NCBI GenBank assembly: GCA_034422355.1
Contig: DAOUJS010000046.1
Location: 140,411 to 204,410, forward strand
Length of the DNA stretch: 64,000 nucleotides
Reading direction: 5' to 3'
Source of the DNA: CATOSP01 sp034422355
GTDB lineage: Bacteria > Chloroflexota > Dehalococcoidia > Lucifugimonadales > UBA3495
This document shows, one piece after another, positions 7,386 through 15,906 of this stretch. The translations under genes were made by a program, and so were the position numbers. Within the stretch, counting starts at the first letter, position 1; the number at the start of each line of letters is the position of its first letter. The notes under the pieces are model-generated. The model ran no database searches. It was not told the DNA's origin and saw only the letters and a program-made list of their open reading frames with translations.

Positions 7386-10331
7386 ATGTCCACTCAAACC
7401 GCCACGGCAGCCCGAATCCGAGGCAGGGAAAGGGAAGAAATAGCCGAGTTGCTGCGGCAGCGGACCAACGGGGAAGTCCGCTTCGACCCATTTTCCCGGG
7501 TCCTGTACAGCACTGACGCCAGCATCTACCAGATGGAGCCGGTGGGCGTAGTGATCCCTCGCAGCGTTGATGACGTTCAGGCCGTAATGGAGGTGGCGCG
7601 GGAGAACCGGGTACCGGTGCTGCCGCGCGCGGGAGGGACAAGCCTGGCTGGGCAGACGGTGAACCATGCGATTGTTGTGGACTTCAGCAAGTACCTGAAC
7701 CAGGTGCTGGAGGTAAACCAGGAGGAGGGTTGGGTGCGGGTGCAGCCGGGCATCGTGCTGGACCAACTCAACCGGCAGCTTGCCATGTACGGTCTTCAGT
7801 ACGCGCCGGACCCCACCACGTCGAACCGCGCCTGTGTCGGCGGCGGCATCGGCAACAACACCTGCGGGGCCCATTCCGTGATATACGGCAAGACCCTTGA
7901 CCACGTTATGGAGGTGGACGCTTTCCTGTCGGACGCCACACGTACCCACTTCGGCCCGCTGCAACCCCACGAGTTGGAGGCCAAGCTCAGCGGCTCAGGG
8001 CTGGAGTCGGACATTTACCGGGGCATCCGGACCATTGCCCAGGAAAATCTTGAGGAGATCAGGGCGCGGTATCCGCAGATACCGCGGCGGGTCAGCGGCT
8101 ACAACATCGACGACTTCCTGACCGATGAAGCCTTTAACCTGGCCCGTATGGTGGTCGGGTCGGAAGGGACTCTGTGCGTGGTCAGCGAGGCCAAGCTCAA
8201 CCTAGTCCCGAGGCCGACCATGACCGCCCTTTCCGTCCTTCACCACCTGGACATCGTCCAGGCCAGCGAGGCCACGAAGGAGGTCCTGAAACACGGCCCT
8301 TCCTCAATAGAAGTGATGGACAAGATTCTCCTCGACCGGTCCCGGGAATCCCTTGGCCATGCCAGCGACCTGAATTTCATCCAGGGAGACCCCGGCGCAT
8401 TGCTGGCGGTGGAGTTTTACGGCGAATCTGAGGCGGAACTCCGGGCAAAGATGGACGCGCTGGAGCAGGATATGACCCGCCAGGGCCTGGCCTACGCCTG
8501 CGTGAACCTGATGGACCGGGCGGCCCAGGGAATGGTATGGAACGTGCGGAAGGCTGGTCTGGGCCTCCTGATGAGCATCCACGGCGATGCCAAGCCGTTG
8601 CCCTTCGTGGAGGACACCGCAGTTGACCCGGAAACGCTGGGGCCCTTCGTAGCCAGGTTCGACGAGATAGTACGAAACCACGGCACCGAGGCCGCCTACT
8701 ACGGCCATGCCAGCGTCGGCTGTCTCCACATCCGCCCCCTGGTCAGCCTGAAGGATGCTGAGGGGGTTGCCCGGATGGTCTCCATCGCCGACGAGATCAG
8801 CGACCTTGTCAAGGAGTACGGCGGGTCGTTGAGCGGCGAGCACGGCGACGGCATCGTCCGCGGGGTATGGACGGAGAAGATGTTCGGCCCCCAGATCTAC
8901 GAGCTTTTCCGGGATATCAAGCGCACCTTCGACCCGGACAGGATAATGAATCCCGGCAAGATCATCGACTGCCCGCCGATGACGGAGAACCTGCGCTACG
9001 GTCCGGAGTACAACGCCCCCTCCCTGCCGATGCACCTGGACTTTTCCCTCGACACGGACTACTCCGGGGCGGTGGAGATGTGCAACGGTATGGGCGCATG
9101 TCGCAAGCTGGACGGCACCATGTGTCCTTCATACATCGCAACCAGGGACGAGGAGCACTCCACCAGGGGGCGGGCCAACCTGCTGCGGGCTGCCCTCTCC
9201 GGCAAGCTCCCCGAAGGCGCCATCACGAGCAACAGGCTCTATGACGCCCTGGACCTGTGCCTGGAGTGCAAGGGGTGCAAGGCTGAGTGCGACTCGGGCG
9301 TGGACATGGCCAAGCTGAAGTATGAATTCCTGTCCAATTACCACCAGACCAACGGACTGCCCACCAGGAACAAGTTCTTCGGCAACATCAACAAGATAAA
9401 CCGGATGGGGTCCAGATTCGCTCCCTTCTCCAATTGGGCAGCCCGGAGCCCCATCGGCAAGCTGGTCTCATCCGCAATGTTGGGGGTGCATCCCAAACGC
9501 ACGCTGCCCGAGTTTGCCGGAGAGACGCTGCCCAAGTGGTTCCGGCACAGGCGCGGATCGTCCATGCGTGAGCTACCGCTGTCCAACGGTGACCGGTCCG
9601 GCGCGACTGCCAAGGGGACGGTGGTGCTCTTCAACGACACCTTTATGAGCTACAACTATCCCCAGGTGGGCATCGCCGCTACCGAGCTGCTGGAAGCCGC
9701 AGGTTTTAACGTGGTCCTGGCTGACGCTGGCTGCTGCGGGCGCCCGATGCTGTCCAAGGGGATGATGGACGATGCTATGGCGGCGGCACGCTACAACGTG
9801 GACCTGCTCCATGCCTACGCTGACCAGGGGGTTCCCATCATTGGATGCGAGCCTAGCTGCCTGCTGAGCTTCCGGGACGAGTACCCTGAACTGCTCAAGG
9901 ACGACCGTTCCCGCAAGGTGGCCGAACACGCCTATCTTATCGACGAGTTCCTGATGATGCTGCAAGGGAAGGGCGATCTTGACCTGAAGTTCCGTGACGA
10001 GCCGAAAAACGTGCTGTTCCACGGGCACTGTCACCAGAAGGCGTTGACCGGGACGGCGGCATCCCTGGGTGCGCTGCGGCTGCCTCCTGGGAACACGGTT
10101 GAGTTGGTTGCGGCAGGTTGCTGCGGGATGGCTGGGAGTTTCGGATTCGAGAAGGAGCATTACGACATTTCCATGACCATTGGGGGCGAGTCCCTGTTTC
10201 CGGCGGTCAAGGCCAAGGGCGATGACTGGGAGGTGGCAGTCATGGGAGTGTCCTGCCGCCAGCAGATTGAGCATGGAACGGGGCGCAGGACGCGGCATTT
10301 GGCGGAGGTGCTGCGGGATTGCCTGGAGTAG
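7386..10331 (+). CDS. FAD-binding oxidase fused to Fe-S (CCG-domain) subunit: glycolate / D-lactate / 2-hydroxyacid dehydrogenase
   Basis: This 981-residue protein joins two proteins that are usually separate (GlcD-like and GlcF-like). Residues ~50-190 form the PCMH-type FAD domain, with VLPRAGGTSLAGQTV and NNTCGAHSVIYGKT. The FAD-oxidase C-terminal domain runs to ~545 and ends in GEHGDG and FDPDRIMNPGKI. After ~570 come the Fe-S cysteines (CNGMGACRKLDGTMCPS, LCLECKGCKAECD). Two CCG domains end the protein (DAGCCGRPML, GCEPSC, HGHCHQKA, AAGCCGMAGSFG). It should oxidise a 2-hydroxyacid and pass electrons to the quinone pool. The ATG at 7386 is behind CAGGAGAGG. The exact acid (glycolate, D-lactate, 2-hydroxyglutarate) is not determined. 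Confidence 0.9.
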   Translation: MSTQTATAARIRGREREEIAELLRQRTNGEVRFDPFSRVLYSTDASIYQMEPVGVVIPRSVDDVQAVMEVARENRVPVLPRAGGTSLAGQTVNHAIVVDFSKYLNQVLEVNQEEGWVRVQPGIVLDQLNRQLAMYGLQYAPDPTTSNRACVGGGIGNNTCGAHSVIYGKTLDHVMEVDAFLSDATRTHFGPLQPHELEAKLSGSGLESDIYRGIRTIAQENLEEIRARYPQIPRRVSGYNIDDFLTDEAFNLARMVVGSEGTLCVVSEAKLNLVPRPTMTALSVLHHLDIVQASEATKEVLKHGPSSIEVMDKILLDRSRESLGHASDLNFIQGDPGALLAVEFYGESEAELRAKMDALEQDMTRQGLAYACVNLMDRAAQGMVWNVRKAGLGLLMSIHGDAKPLPFVEDTAVDPETLGPFVARFDEIVRNHGTEAAYYGHASVGCLHIRPLVSLKDAEGVARMVSIADEISDLVKEYGGSLSGEHGDGIVRGVWTEKMFGPQIYELFRDIKRTFDPDRIMNPGKIIDCPPMTENLRYGPEYNAPSLPMHLDFSLDTDYSGAVEMCNGMGACRKLDGTMCPSYIATRDEEHSTRGRANLLRAALSGKLPEGAITSNRLYDALDLCLECKGCKAECDSGVDMAKLKYEFLSNYHQTNGLPTRNKFFGNINKINRMGSRFAPFSNWAARSPIGKLVSSAMLGVHPKRTLPEFAGETLPKWFRHRRGSSMRELPLSNGDRSGATAKGTVVLFNDTFMSYNYPQVGIAATELLEAAGFNVVLADAGCCGRPMLSKGMMDDAMAAARYNVDLLHAYADQGVPIIGCEPSCLLSFRDEYPELLKDDRSRKVAEHAYLIDEFLMMLQGKGDLDLKFRDEPKNVLFHGHCHQKALTGTAASLGALRLPPGNTVELVAAGCCGMAGSFGFEKEHYDISMTIGGESLFPAVKAKGDDWEVAVMGVSCRQQIEHGTGRRTRHLAEVLRDCLE

Positions 10332-10437
10332 CTGGACAACGTCGCTGGTAGGCTCGTATTGCTGCGGCGTGTGGCCATCTCTCAAGGAACCATCCGGGCG
10401 CGGTTGACCGTTTCACTCGCTCCGAATGAGGGTGACA

Positions 10438-10737
10438 ATGCCTGTTCCATAACAGTTTGATCTCACGCTACCCATGCTCGAGCTTTTGAGCGACGGACAA
10501 GTCCACACTCTTCCTGAAGCTACCGACTACTTGGCCAAGCGCTTCGGTCTGACTGAATCCGAGAAAGATGAGCGTGTGCTGAGTGGGGTGCAAACAAGAC
10601 TTCAGAACCGAGTAGGCTGGGCGCGGACAGATCTCAGAGGCACTGGTCTTCTGGAATATATTTACTGTGCCGGGGTTACGACCGAGGCCACCTACGAGCT
10701 AAAGGGCGTCGATGCCTCATGTTTCGAGGGCGGGTAG
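10438..10737 (+). pseudogene. Remnant of an Mrr-type restriction protein N-terminal domain
   Basis: From the ATG at 10438 the reading is Met-Pro-Val-Pro, then a TAA at 10450-10452, then a frame that continues in register with LPMLELLSDGQVHTLPEA and RLQNRVGWARTDL. This is the winged-helix N-terminal domain of Mrr-like restriction endonucleases, which normally begins MxVPxxxxLxLPLLxLL. The early stop and the absence of any nuclease domain after the stop at 10735-10737 mark a decayed gene. Re-initiation at ATG 10474 could still make an 87-residue fragment. Confidence 0.6.
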
Positions 10738-10900
10738 TGTCGAGTGATCCAGTCATCGAAAATTGTGGAAGGTCATATACAGTACGAGGGTTAGTTGCAG
10801 ACGCAAGACTGACACCATGTACATGGAGCTTTGCCGCGATGAAAATGCTTGGTCCAGCGCATACGACGCTTACCTGTGTCTTGGATATATAAGAGGATCA

Positions 10901-10937
10901 AGCCCCACGCACGTGAGTGACGTGGGGCTTTTTGTTG
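10901..10937 (+). terminator. Rho-independent terminator (plus strand)
   Basis: AGCCCCACG (10901-10909) pairs perfectly with CGTGGGGCT (10921-10929) over an 11-base loop, followed by TTTTTGTTGTT. This is a classic intrinsic terminator for plus-strand transcription. The only upstream plus-strand item is the Mrr remnant, about 160 bases away, so a small RNA ending here is possible. Confidence 0.8.
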
Positions 10938-10956
10938 TTCGTCAGACCGCGGCGTT

Positions 10957-11862
10957 CTACCCCTCGACGGGGACTGGGATACCCGCCATCTTCAATTGGA
11001 TGGATGCTACTGAGTTGCGGGTGGTGATGAACAGGGTCTTCCAGTCGTCGCCGCCGAAGCCTACGTTGGTGGTGGCAGGCGCGCCGTGGACTATGGTTCC
11101 CAAGTGATTGCCGCCGGGGTCCAGGACCCACACGCCGCCGGAGCCGCCGCAGTAGATGTTGCCTTCTACGTCCACTTTCATCCCGTCGGGGACGCCGGGA
11201 CGCTCTCCCCGCAGGTCGGCCAGCACCCGGTCGGTGGCCAGGGCCAGAGTGCCGTTGGGCTGCACATCGAAGGCCCGGATGTGGCCGCGCCGTGAGTCAT
11301 TGACATAAAGGACGCTTTCGTCGGGGGAGAAAGCAATGCCGTTGGGGACCACGAAGTCGCCCACCAGCAGGGTCAGGGTGCCCAGGTCGGGAGTGACGCG
11401 GTAGACGCCCGAGAATCCCAGGTCGAACTGGGTTGGCGCAGCCGGGCTGGTCCACGGGTCTGTGAAGTATATGCAGCCGTCGGACTTGACCACCACGTCG
11501 TTGGGGCGGTTGAGAGGACGGCCCTGGTAGGACCCGGCAACGACGGTGATGCTGTCGTCAGGCTCCCTGCGGGTGACCCGGCGGCTGTCATGCTCACTGG
11601 CCAGCAGGCGACCCTGGAGGTCGCGGGTCAGGCCATTGGCCCGGTTGGTTGGTTCGTGGAATACGGACATCCCTTCCCCGGCGGCCCACTTCATGCGCCG
11701 GTTGTTGTGGATGTCACTGAATAGCAGGTAGCCGCCTTCTTTCCACCACAGGGGACCTTCCGCCGGTCCCTGGTCGCCGCCGAAACCGTCGCCCAACTCC
11801 TCTACGGCCTGGCCGGAATCTACTATCCGCTCCATTTCCGGTGCGTGCTGCTCGATGGGCAT
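10957..11862 (-). CDS. SMP-30 / gluconolactonase-family lactone hydrolase
   Basis: This 301-residue six-bladed beta-propeller protein has the family's metal-site positions: GPAEGPLWWKEG (first Glu, about residue 34), NRPNDVVVKSDG (Asn, about residue 118), a second Asn in VPNGIAFSPDE, and the Asp in GVPDGMKVDVEGNIYCG. These bind Ca2+ or Zn2+ and place a lactone for hydrolysis. It probably opens a sugar or other lactone during carbohydrate breakdown; the substrate is not known. There is no signal peptide, so it is cytoplasmic. The start is behind GGAGGCAGAAC. It is transcribed toward the terminator at 10901. Confidence 0.87.
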   Translation of the reverse strand: MPIEQHAPEMERIVDSGQAVEELGDGFGGDQGPAEGPLWWKEGGYLLFSDIHNNRRMKWAAGEGMSVFHEPTNRANGLTRDLQGRLLASEHDSRRVTRREPDDSITVVAGSYQGRPLNRPNDVVVKSDGCIYFTDPWTSPAAPTQFDLGFSGVYRVTPDLGTLTLLVGDFVVPNGIAFSPDESVLYVNDSRRGHIRAFDVQPNGTLALATDRVLADLRGERPGVPDGMKVDVEGNIYCGGSGGVWVLDPGGNHLGTIVHGAPATTNVGFGGDDWKTLFITTRNSVASIQLKMAGIPVPVEG

Positions 11863-12172
11863 GTTCTGCCTCCTTCATTTTCGGTGTAATGGCCTGTGGG
11901 GATTATATTACGAATCCGGGCGTGACGCTGGAAGGCGGGTCCAGGGTCAGGGCGCCAGCTATCGTGCGGATGGAGCAGATTCAACTTGCCACGATTATGG
12001 GCAGTCAATATAATGATGCCACTCTTTGGCGGCTACCAGCAGGCTCATGGTGAAGACTTGGTGCGCTGCGGGCCACTGGGGAGACAGATTTCGACACCTG
12101 TAGTATCAGCCCGAAGCTGTCCGGCAATCGACCTGCCACTCGCGCTACGTCAACCAACTAAGGAGGAGACCT
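11863..12172. other. 310-base divergent intergenic region
   Basis: No gene is seen. It separates the divergent SMP-30 and flavin-oxidoreductase genes and carries the strong plus-strand promoter at 11986-12014. The transcript from it would have a leader of about 150 bases with no recognised riboswitch. An AAGGAGGAG ribosome binding site ends the region. Confidence 0.5.
11986..12014 (+). promoter_or_regulatory. Sigma-70-type promoter of the flavin-oxidoreductase cassette
   Basis: TTGCCA (11986-11991) and a perfect TATAAT (12009-12014) are separated by the ideal 17 bases. The site faces the cassette 12173-15801, whose first gene starts about 150 bases downstream. Confidence 0.65.
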
Positions 12173-13363
12173 ATGGTCCAGCAATTGGCCCGGCCCCAGG
12201 ACAAGGTAGAGGTCTACTGGTTTTCTGAGCAGCCAAACGGCTACATAACGGACGAACTGCTTGATCAATACGATTCGGGTCGTCTCGGGTTTCCCAACAC
12301 CCATTTCGACCCGGAAAAGGCCCACGTGCTGTATAACCAGTACCATGAGCAGTATGCCTGGGCCGACGAGGTGGGGTTCGACGGCATCATGTCCAACGAA
12401 CACCACTCCGCCTACTGGTGCATGAAGCCTGCGGTCAACCTGGATGCGGCCGTTATTTCCAAGGTCACCAAGAACGTGAAGATCGCAATACTGGGCAACG
12501 TGATCGCCATCAATGACCCGGTGCGGATGGCGGAAGAGATCGCCATGCTCGACTGCTACTCCGGCGGGCGGATAATCTCCGGGTTCGTCCGGGGAGGCGC
12601 GGTCGAGAGCCTGCAAGGAGGCATCGACCCGACGGAAAACCGGTCCCGGTTTGAAGAGGCCCACGACCTGATCCTCAAGTGCTGGACTGAGCCGGGTCCC
12701 TTCCGGTATGAGGGCAACCACTACCATCACCGGGTGGTCAACCCCTGGGTGCTGCCGATGCAGAAGCCGCACCCGGACATCTGGTTCCCCGGCACCGGCA
12801 GCCCGGAGAGCGTGGTATGGGCAGCGCAGCACGGCCACCCATACATGAACCTGGGGGCGGCGCTGGACGTAACGATGTGGCTGAAGGACATCTACATCGA
12901 CACGGCGAAGGATGCGGGGTTCAAGCCCGCACCTGAGCACTTCGGTTACCTGCTCAAGGCCTTCGTCGCCGACACCGACGAAAAGGCCCAGGAAATCGGA
13001 CGGCAGTACATGTGGACCGAGCAGAACCGGATGAAGGGTCCCCGCGAGCACAACGACCCGCCCGGCTACCAGTCGCGTCAGGCGCTGCAAGTCAAGCAGC
13101 AGCGGCCCGTGGGACAGTTCGGCGGCGTCACCAACCGCATGACCTACGAGCAGCAGCAGGAAATCAACATTGTAATCGTCGGCAGCCCGGATACTGTGAC
13201 CCGCAAGCTGACAGACACGATTACGAAGCTCAACCCCGGATACCTGCACATCTACGGCAACGAGGGGGCGATGCCTCACGAGGACGTGATGCGCTCCATC
13301 GAACTAATGGGGCGGGAGGTCATTCCGGCGCTGCACGAGATCAAGCTGGAGCCATACGAATAG
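12173..13363 (+). CDS. LLM-class flavin-dependent monooxygenase (bacterial luciferase-like)
   Basis: This 396-residue protein has the luciferase-like barrel: KVEVYWFSEQP strand 1, ADEVGFDGIMSNEHHSAYWCMKP (His-rich flavin site, about residues 64-86), ILGNVIAINDPVRMAEEIAMLDCYSGGRIISGFVRGG, and the late VGSPDTVTRKLTD segment. It is of the long FMNH2-dependent monooxygenase type, which needs reduced flavin from a partner reductase; none is adjacent. It heads a plus-strand run with VOC, NIPSNAP and class-V aminotransferase genes, suggesting oxidation of a small organic substrate. The start has an AAGGAGGAG site. Confidence 0.87.
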   Translation: MVQQLARPQDKVEVYWFSEQPNGYITDELLDQYDSGRLGFPNTHFDPEKAHVLYNQYHEQYAWADEVGFDGIMSNEHHSAYWCMKPAVNLDAAVISKVTKNVKIAILGNVIAINDPVRMAEEIAMLDCYSGGRIISGFVRGGAVESLQGGIDPTENRSRFEEAHDLILKCWTEPGPFRYEGNHYHHRVVNPWVLPMQKPHPDIWFPGTGSPESVVWAAQHGHPYMNLGAALDVTMWLKDIYIDTAKDAGFKPAPEHFGYLLKAFVADTDEKAQEIGRQYMWTEQNRMKGPREHNDPPGYQSRQALQVKQQRPVGQFGGVTNRMTYEQQQEINIVIVGSPDTVTRKLTDTITKLNPGYLHIYGNEGAMPHEDVMRSIELMGREVIPALHEIKLEPYE

Positions 13364-13456
13364 GAGCGGCGCTGCACTTCCGTCTTATTCTTCCGGATGG
13401 ATAGCAATCAAATGGTGGGCCGGATGTGTCCGGCCCACGAATAAAGGAGGCCGACC

Positions 13457-13816
13457 ATGGCGTTCAGTCTGAACCATGTCCACCTCAAGACCCCGGACCC
13501 GGAGAAGACGGCGCAATTCTACGTTGACAATCTGGGGGCGAAGATCGTCGGCCAAGCAGGGGGCAACGGCGTGCGCCTAGACCTGCACGGGCTTACCCTG
13601 AACGTGACCACGTTCATAGAGTCGCAGGAACACGAGCAGAAGTACGGCATCGAACACATAGCGATCAACACCGACGAGATGCCGGCGCTGGTAGAGAAGC
13701 TGAAAGCCAGCGGCGCGAAAATCCTCGAAGAGACTACCGTGGGCAATGGCCGGAAGGTCTGCTTCTTCGAGGGTCCCGACGGCGTGCATCTGGAGTTCCT
13801 GGAAGTCACCGAATAG
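13457..13816 (+). CDS. VOC (glyoxalase / extradiol dioxygenase fold) family protein
   Basis: This 119-residue protein is one VOC module pair. It begins LNHVHLKTPDPEKTAQFYVDNLGAKI, with His at residue 8 as first metal ligand, and ends in KVCFFEGPDGVHLEFLEV, with Glu as last ligand. A central EHIAINTDEMPALVEKL supplies the second half. The fold covers lyases, isomerases, dioxygenases and binding proteins, so activity is not determined. It has a strong AAAGGAGG site and lies 93 bases after the flavin monooxygenase gene. Confidence 0.82.
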   Translation: MAFSLNHVHLKTPDPEKTAQFYVDNLGAKIVGQAGGNGVRLDLHGLTLNVTTFIESQEHEQKYGIEHIAINTDEMPALVEKLKASGAKILEETTVGNGRKVCFFEGPDGVHLEFLEVTE

Positions 13817-13872
13817 GGTTGGTGCCGGAAATGGCGCGCCTAACAGCACACAGGACGCGAGGGATTTAATCA

Positions 13873-14526
13873 ATGCTTTACGAGCTTAGGGTCTACTACA
13901 CCAATCCCGGCAAGCTGCCCCAGCTTAATGCCCGGTTCGAAAACCATACCTGCGGGTTCTTCAAGGAACACGGCATAGGAATGCTGGGTTTCTGGACCGA
14001 CGAAATCGGACAGAGCAACAAGCTCACTTACATTCTGAGCTTCGACAGCATGGCTGACCGAGAGCAGAAGTGGGCGGCCTTCGGCGCGGACCCGCGCTGG
14101 CAGGAGGTCCGGGCCGAGACGGAGAAGGACGGCGCGTTCCTGACCCACATCACCAACGCCTTCCTGCGGACCACTCCCTATTCTCCCGATCCCAAGGTGA
14201 CCACCAACGTCCAGGAGATGCGGGTTTACCACGCCATGCCCGGACGGCTGCCGGACCTGAACGCCCGGTTTGAGAACCACACCATGGGTCTCTTTGAGAA
14301 GCACGGGATAACCAATGTGGGGTACTGGACCGAGGACGTGGGGACCAGCAACCAGTTGGTCTACATGCTGGGGTACGACGGCCTGGGCAACCGGGAGAAG
14401 AGCTGGGCAGCCTTCGGAGCAGACCCGGACTGGCAGAAGGCCAGGGCCGCATCGGAGGTCAACGGGCCGCTAGTGAGGATGTCCGAGAGCAGCATATTGA
14501 GGCCAACCCCTTACTCCCCCAGGTAG
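13873..14526 (+). CDS. Tandem NIPSNAP-domain protein
   Basis: This 217-residue protein has two clearly homologous NIPSNAP domains, about residues 1-105 and 112-217. Both contain LRVYYTNPGKLPQLNARFENHT-like strands (second copy MRVYHAMPGRLPDLNARFENHT), a G-F/Y-W-T segment, and REQKWAAFGADPRW / REKSWAAFGADPDW. NIPSNAP is a dimeric alpha-beta-barrel fold (as in EthD and the monooxygenase-like ABM family) of mostly unknown function. Here the two halves form one chain by internal duplication. Its place after flavin and VOC genes hints at a shared small-molecule pathway. Confidence 0.85.
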   Translation: MLYELRVYYTNPGKLPQLNARFENHTCGFFKEHGIGMLGFWTDEIGQSNKLTYILSFDSMADREQKWAAFGADPRWQEVRAETEKDGAFLTHITNAFLRTTPYSPDPKVTTNVQEMRVYHAMPGRLPDLNARFENHTMGLFEKHGITNVGYWTEDVGTSNQLVYMLGYDGLGNREKSWAAFGADPDWQKARAASEVNGPLVRMSESSILRPTPYSPR

Positions 14527-14625
14527 ATTGACCGAAACCAGGCAATCCAGCAGTGGGGGTGACCGGGAATTCCGGCACCCCCATCTAGTTGGGGCGAAAT
14601 TTGATCAGGCTGGAGCAGTACCCCG

Positions 14626-15801
14626 ATGGACGTTAGAGAGATCCGGCAGCAGATTCCCGTCTGCCAGCGCATGGTGTACCTGAATACCGGATGGTCGGGC
14701 CCATCGCCAGTGTCGGTGGTGGATGCCATCAAGCGGCGCCTGGACGTTGAGATGATCGGCGGGCCGGCCAGCCCCGACGTGGCCGAAAGCGGGCGTGAGG
14801 TGCGCACGGCGGCGCGCCGGGCAGTGGCGGAGCTGCTGAACGCCTCGCCCGATGAGGTCTGCCTGACCAAGAACACGACCGACGGCCTGAACATGGTGAT
14901 GAACGGCCTGTCCTGGCAGCCGGGAGACGAGATCGTGTCCTGCGACCTGGAGCACAGCTCGGTGCTGGTGCCGAGCTACTTCAAGCAGTTGCGGAACGGC
15001 GCGGCGCTGAAGGTGGTGCATCTGGAACCCAACGAGCCGCGGGAGAACATCCTTGCCAAGCTGGAGGACGCGCTGACGGAACGCACGCGGTTGGTGTTCC
15101 TGAGCCACATCGAGTATTCGTCGGGGCTGCGGCAACCGGTGGAGGAGATACGCCGGGTTACCAAGGACCGGGGGATAATGATGCTGCTGGACGGGGCGCA
15201 GACTGCCGGTCACATCCGGCTGAACATGAAAGAAATCGACTGCGATTTTTACTCCATACCCGGGCAGAAGTGGCTGCTGGGTTCGGAAGGTGTGGGGGCG
15301 CTGTACATCCGGCAGGGGATGATCTCGCAGGTGGAACCGACGGCGGTTTCCGGTGGCGCCGTTCTTCCCCATGACCTGCCGGACCAGTTTGAACTCAACA
15401 CGGAGTCAATGGACAAGTTCAACGTCAGTTCCAGCAGCGCGGCGTTGCAGGCGGGGCTTGAGGAGGCCATCAGGTTCATTCAGGGCGTGGGCGTGGATGT
15501 AATCGAGCAGCGGAACCTGGACCTTGCGAGTTCGCTCAAGGAGTCCCTGGCCGAGACTCCGGGGGTATCGGTGCTGTCGCCGATGGAAAGGGACATCTCA
15601 TCGGGCCTTGTTTCGTTCTCCGTCGACGGCGTTGACCCCGCAGATGTGGTGTCGTACCTGTGGGCGGAACACCGGATCGCGGCGCGGCGGGTGGCTTATC
15701 CGCCGGGGGTACGGGCGTCGTTGCACTTCTTCAACACCGAGGAAGAGGTGGAGAAGCTGGCTGCGGCGGTACGGCAGCGGGCAGGGGTTGCTAAAACTTG
15801 A
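14626..15801 (+). CDS. Class-V PLP-dependent aminotransferase (cysteine desulfurase / isopenicillin N epimerase-like)
   Basis: This 391-residue protein has class-V landmarks: VYLNTGWSGPSP near residue 15, CLTKNTTDGLNMVMNGL (cofactor phosphate), the aspartate in LLDGAQTAGHIRLN, and the Schiff-base lysine in SIPGQKWLLGSEGVGALY (about residue 216). It lacks the conserved Cys loop that would firmly mark a cysteine desulfurase, so a racemase, lyase or transaminase role is equally likely. It closes the cassette that starts at 12173. Start at ATG 14626, behind CTGGAG. Confidence 0.82.
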   Translation: MDVREIRQQIPVCQRMVYLNTGWSGPSPVSVVDAIKRRLDVEMIGGPASPDVAESGREVRTAARRAVAELLNASPDEVCLTKNTTDGLNMVMNGLSWQPGDEIVSCDLEHSSVLVPSYFKQLRNGAALKVVHLEPNEPRENILAKLEDALTERTRLVFLSHIEYSSGLRQPVEEIRRVTKDRGIMMLLDGAQTAGHIRLNMKEIDCDFYSIPGQKWLLGSEGVGALYIRQGMISQVEPTAVSGGAVLPHDLPDQFELNTESMDKFNVSSSSAALQAGLEEAIRFIQGVGVDVIEQRNLDLASSLKESLAETPGVSVLSPMERDISSGLVSFSVDGVDPADVVSYLWAEHRIAARRVAYPPGVRASLHFFNTEEEVEKLAAAVRQRAGVAKT

Positions 15802-15906
15802 CCCATATGCCCTATCTCTATAGGTTGCGCAGTAGCCTTCTACCGGCAGTGGTCAGTCACCATTGTCATTCACTTCTGATGGGAGCTTCCGTGGAGGAAG
15901 TGTTAC

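Noticed and set aside
10763..11107. Open frame of 114 codons after the Mrr remnant
   Set aside because: It runs through a terminator hairpin and then antisense through the SMP-30 gene, with no ribosome site and no recognisable domain.
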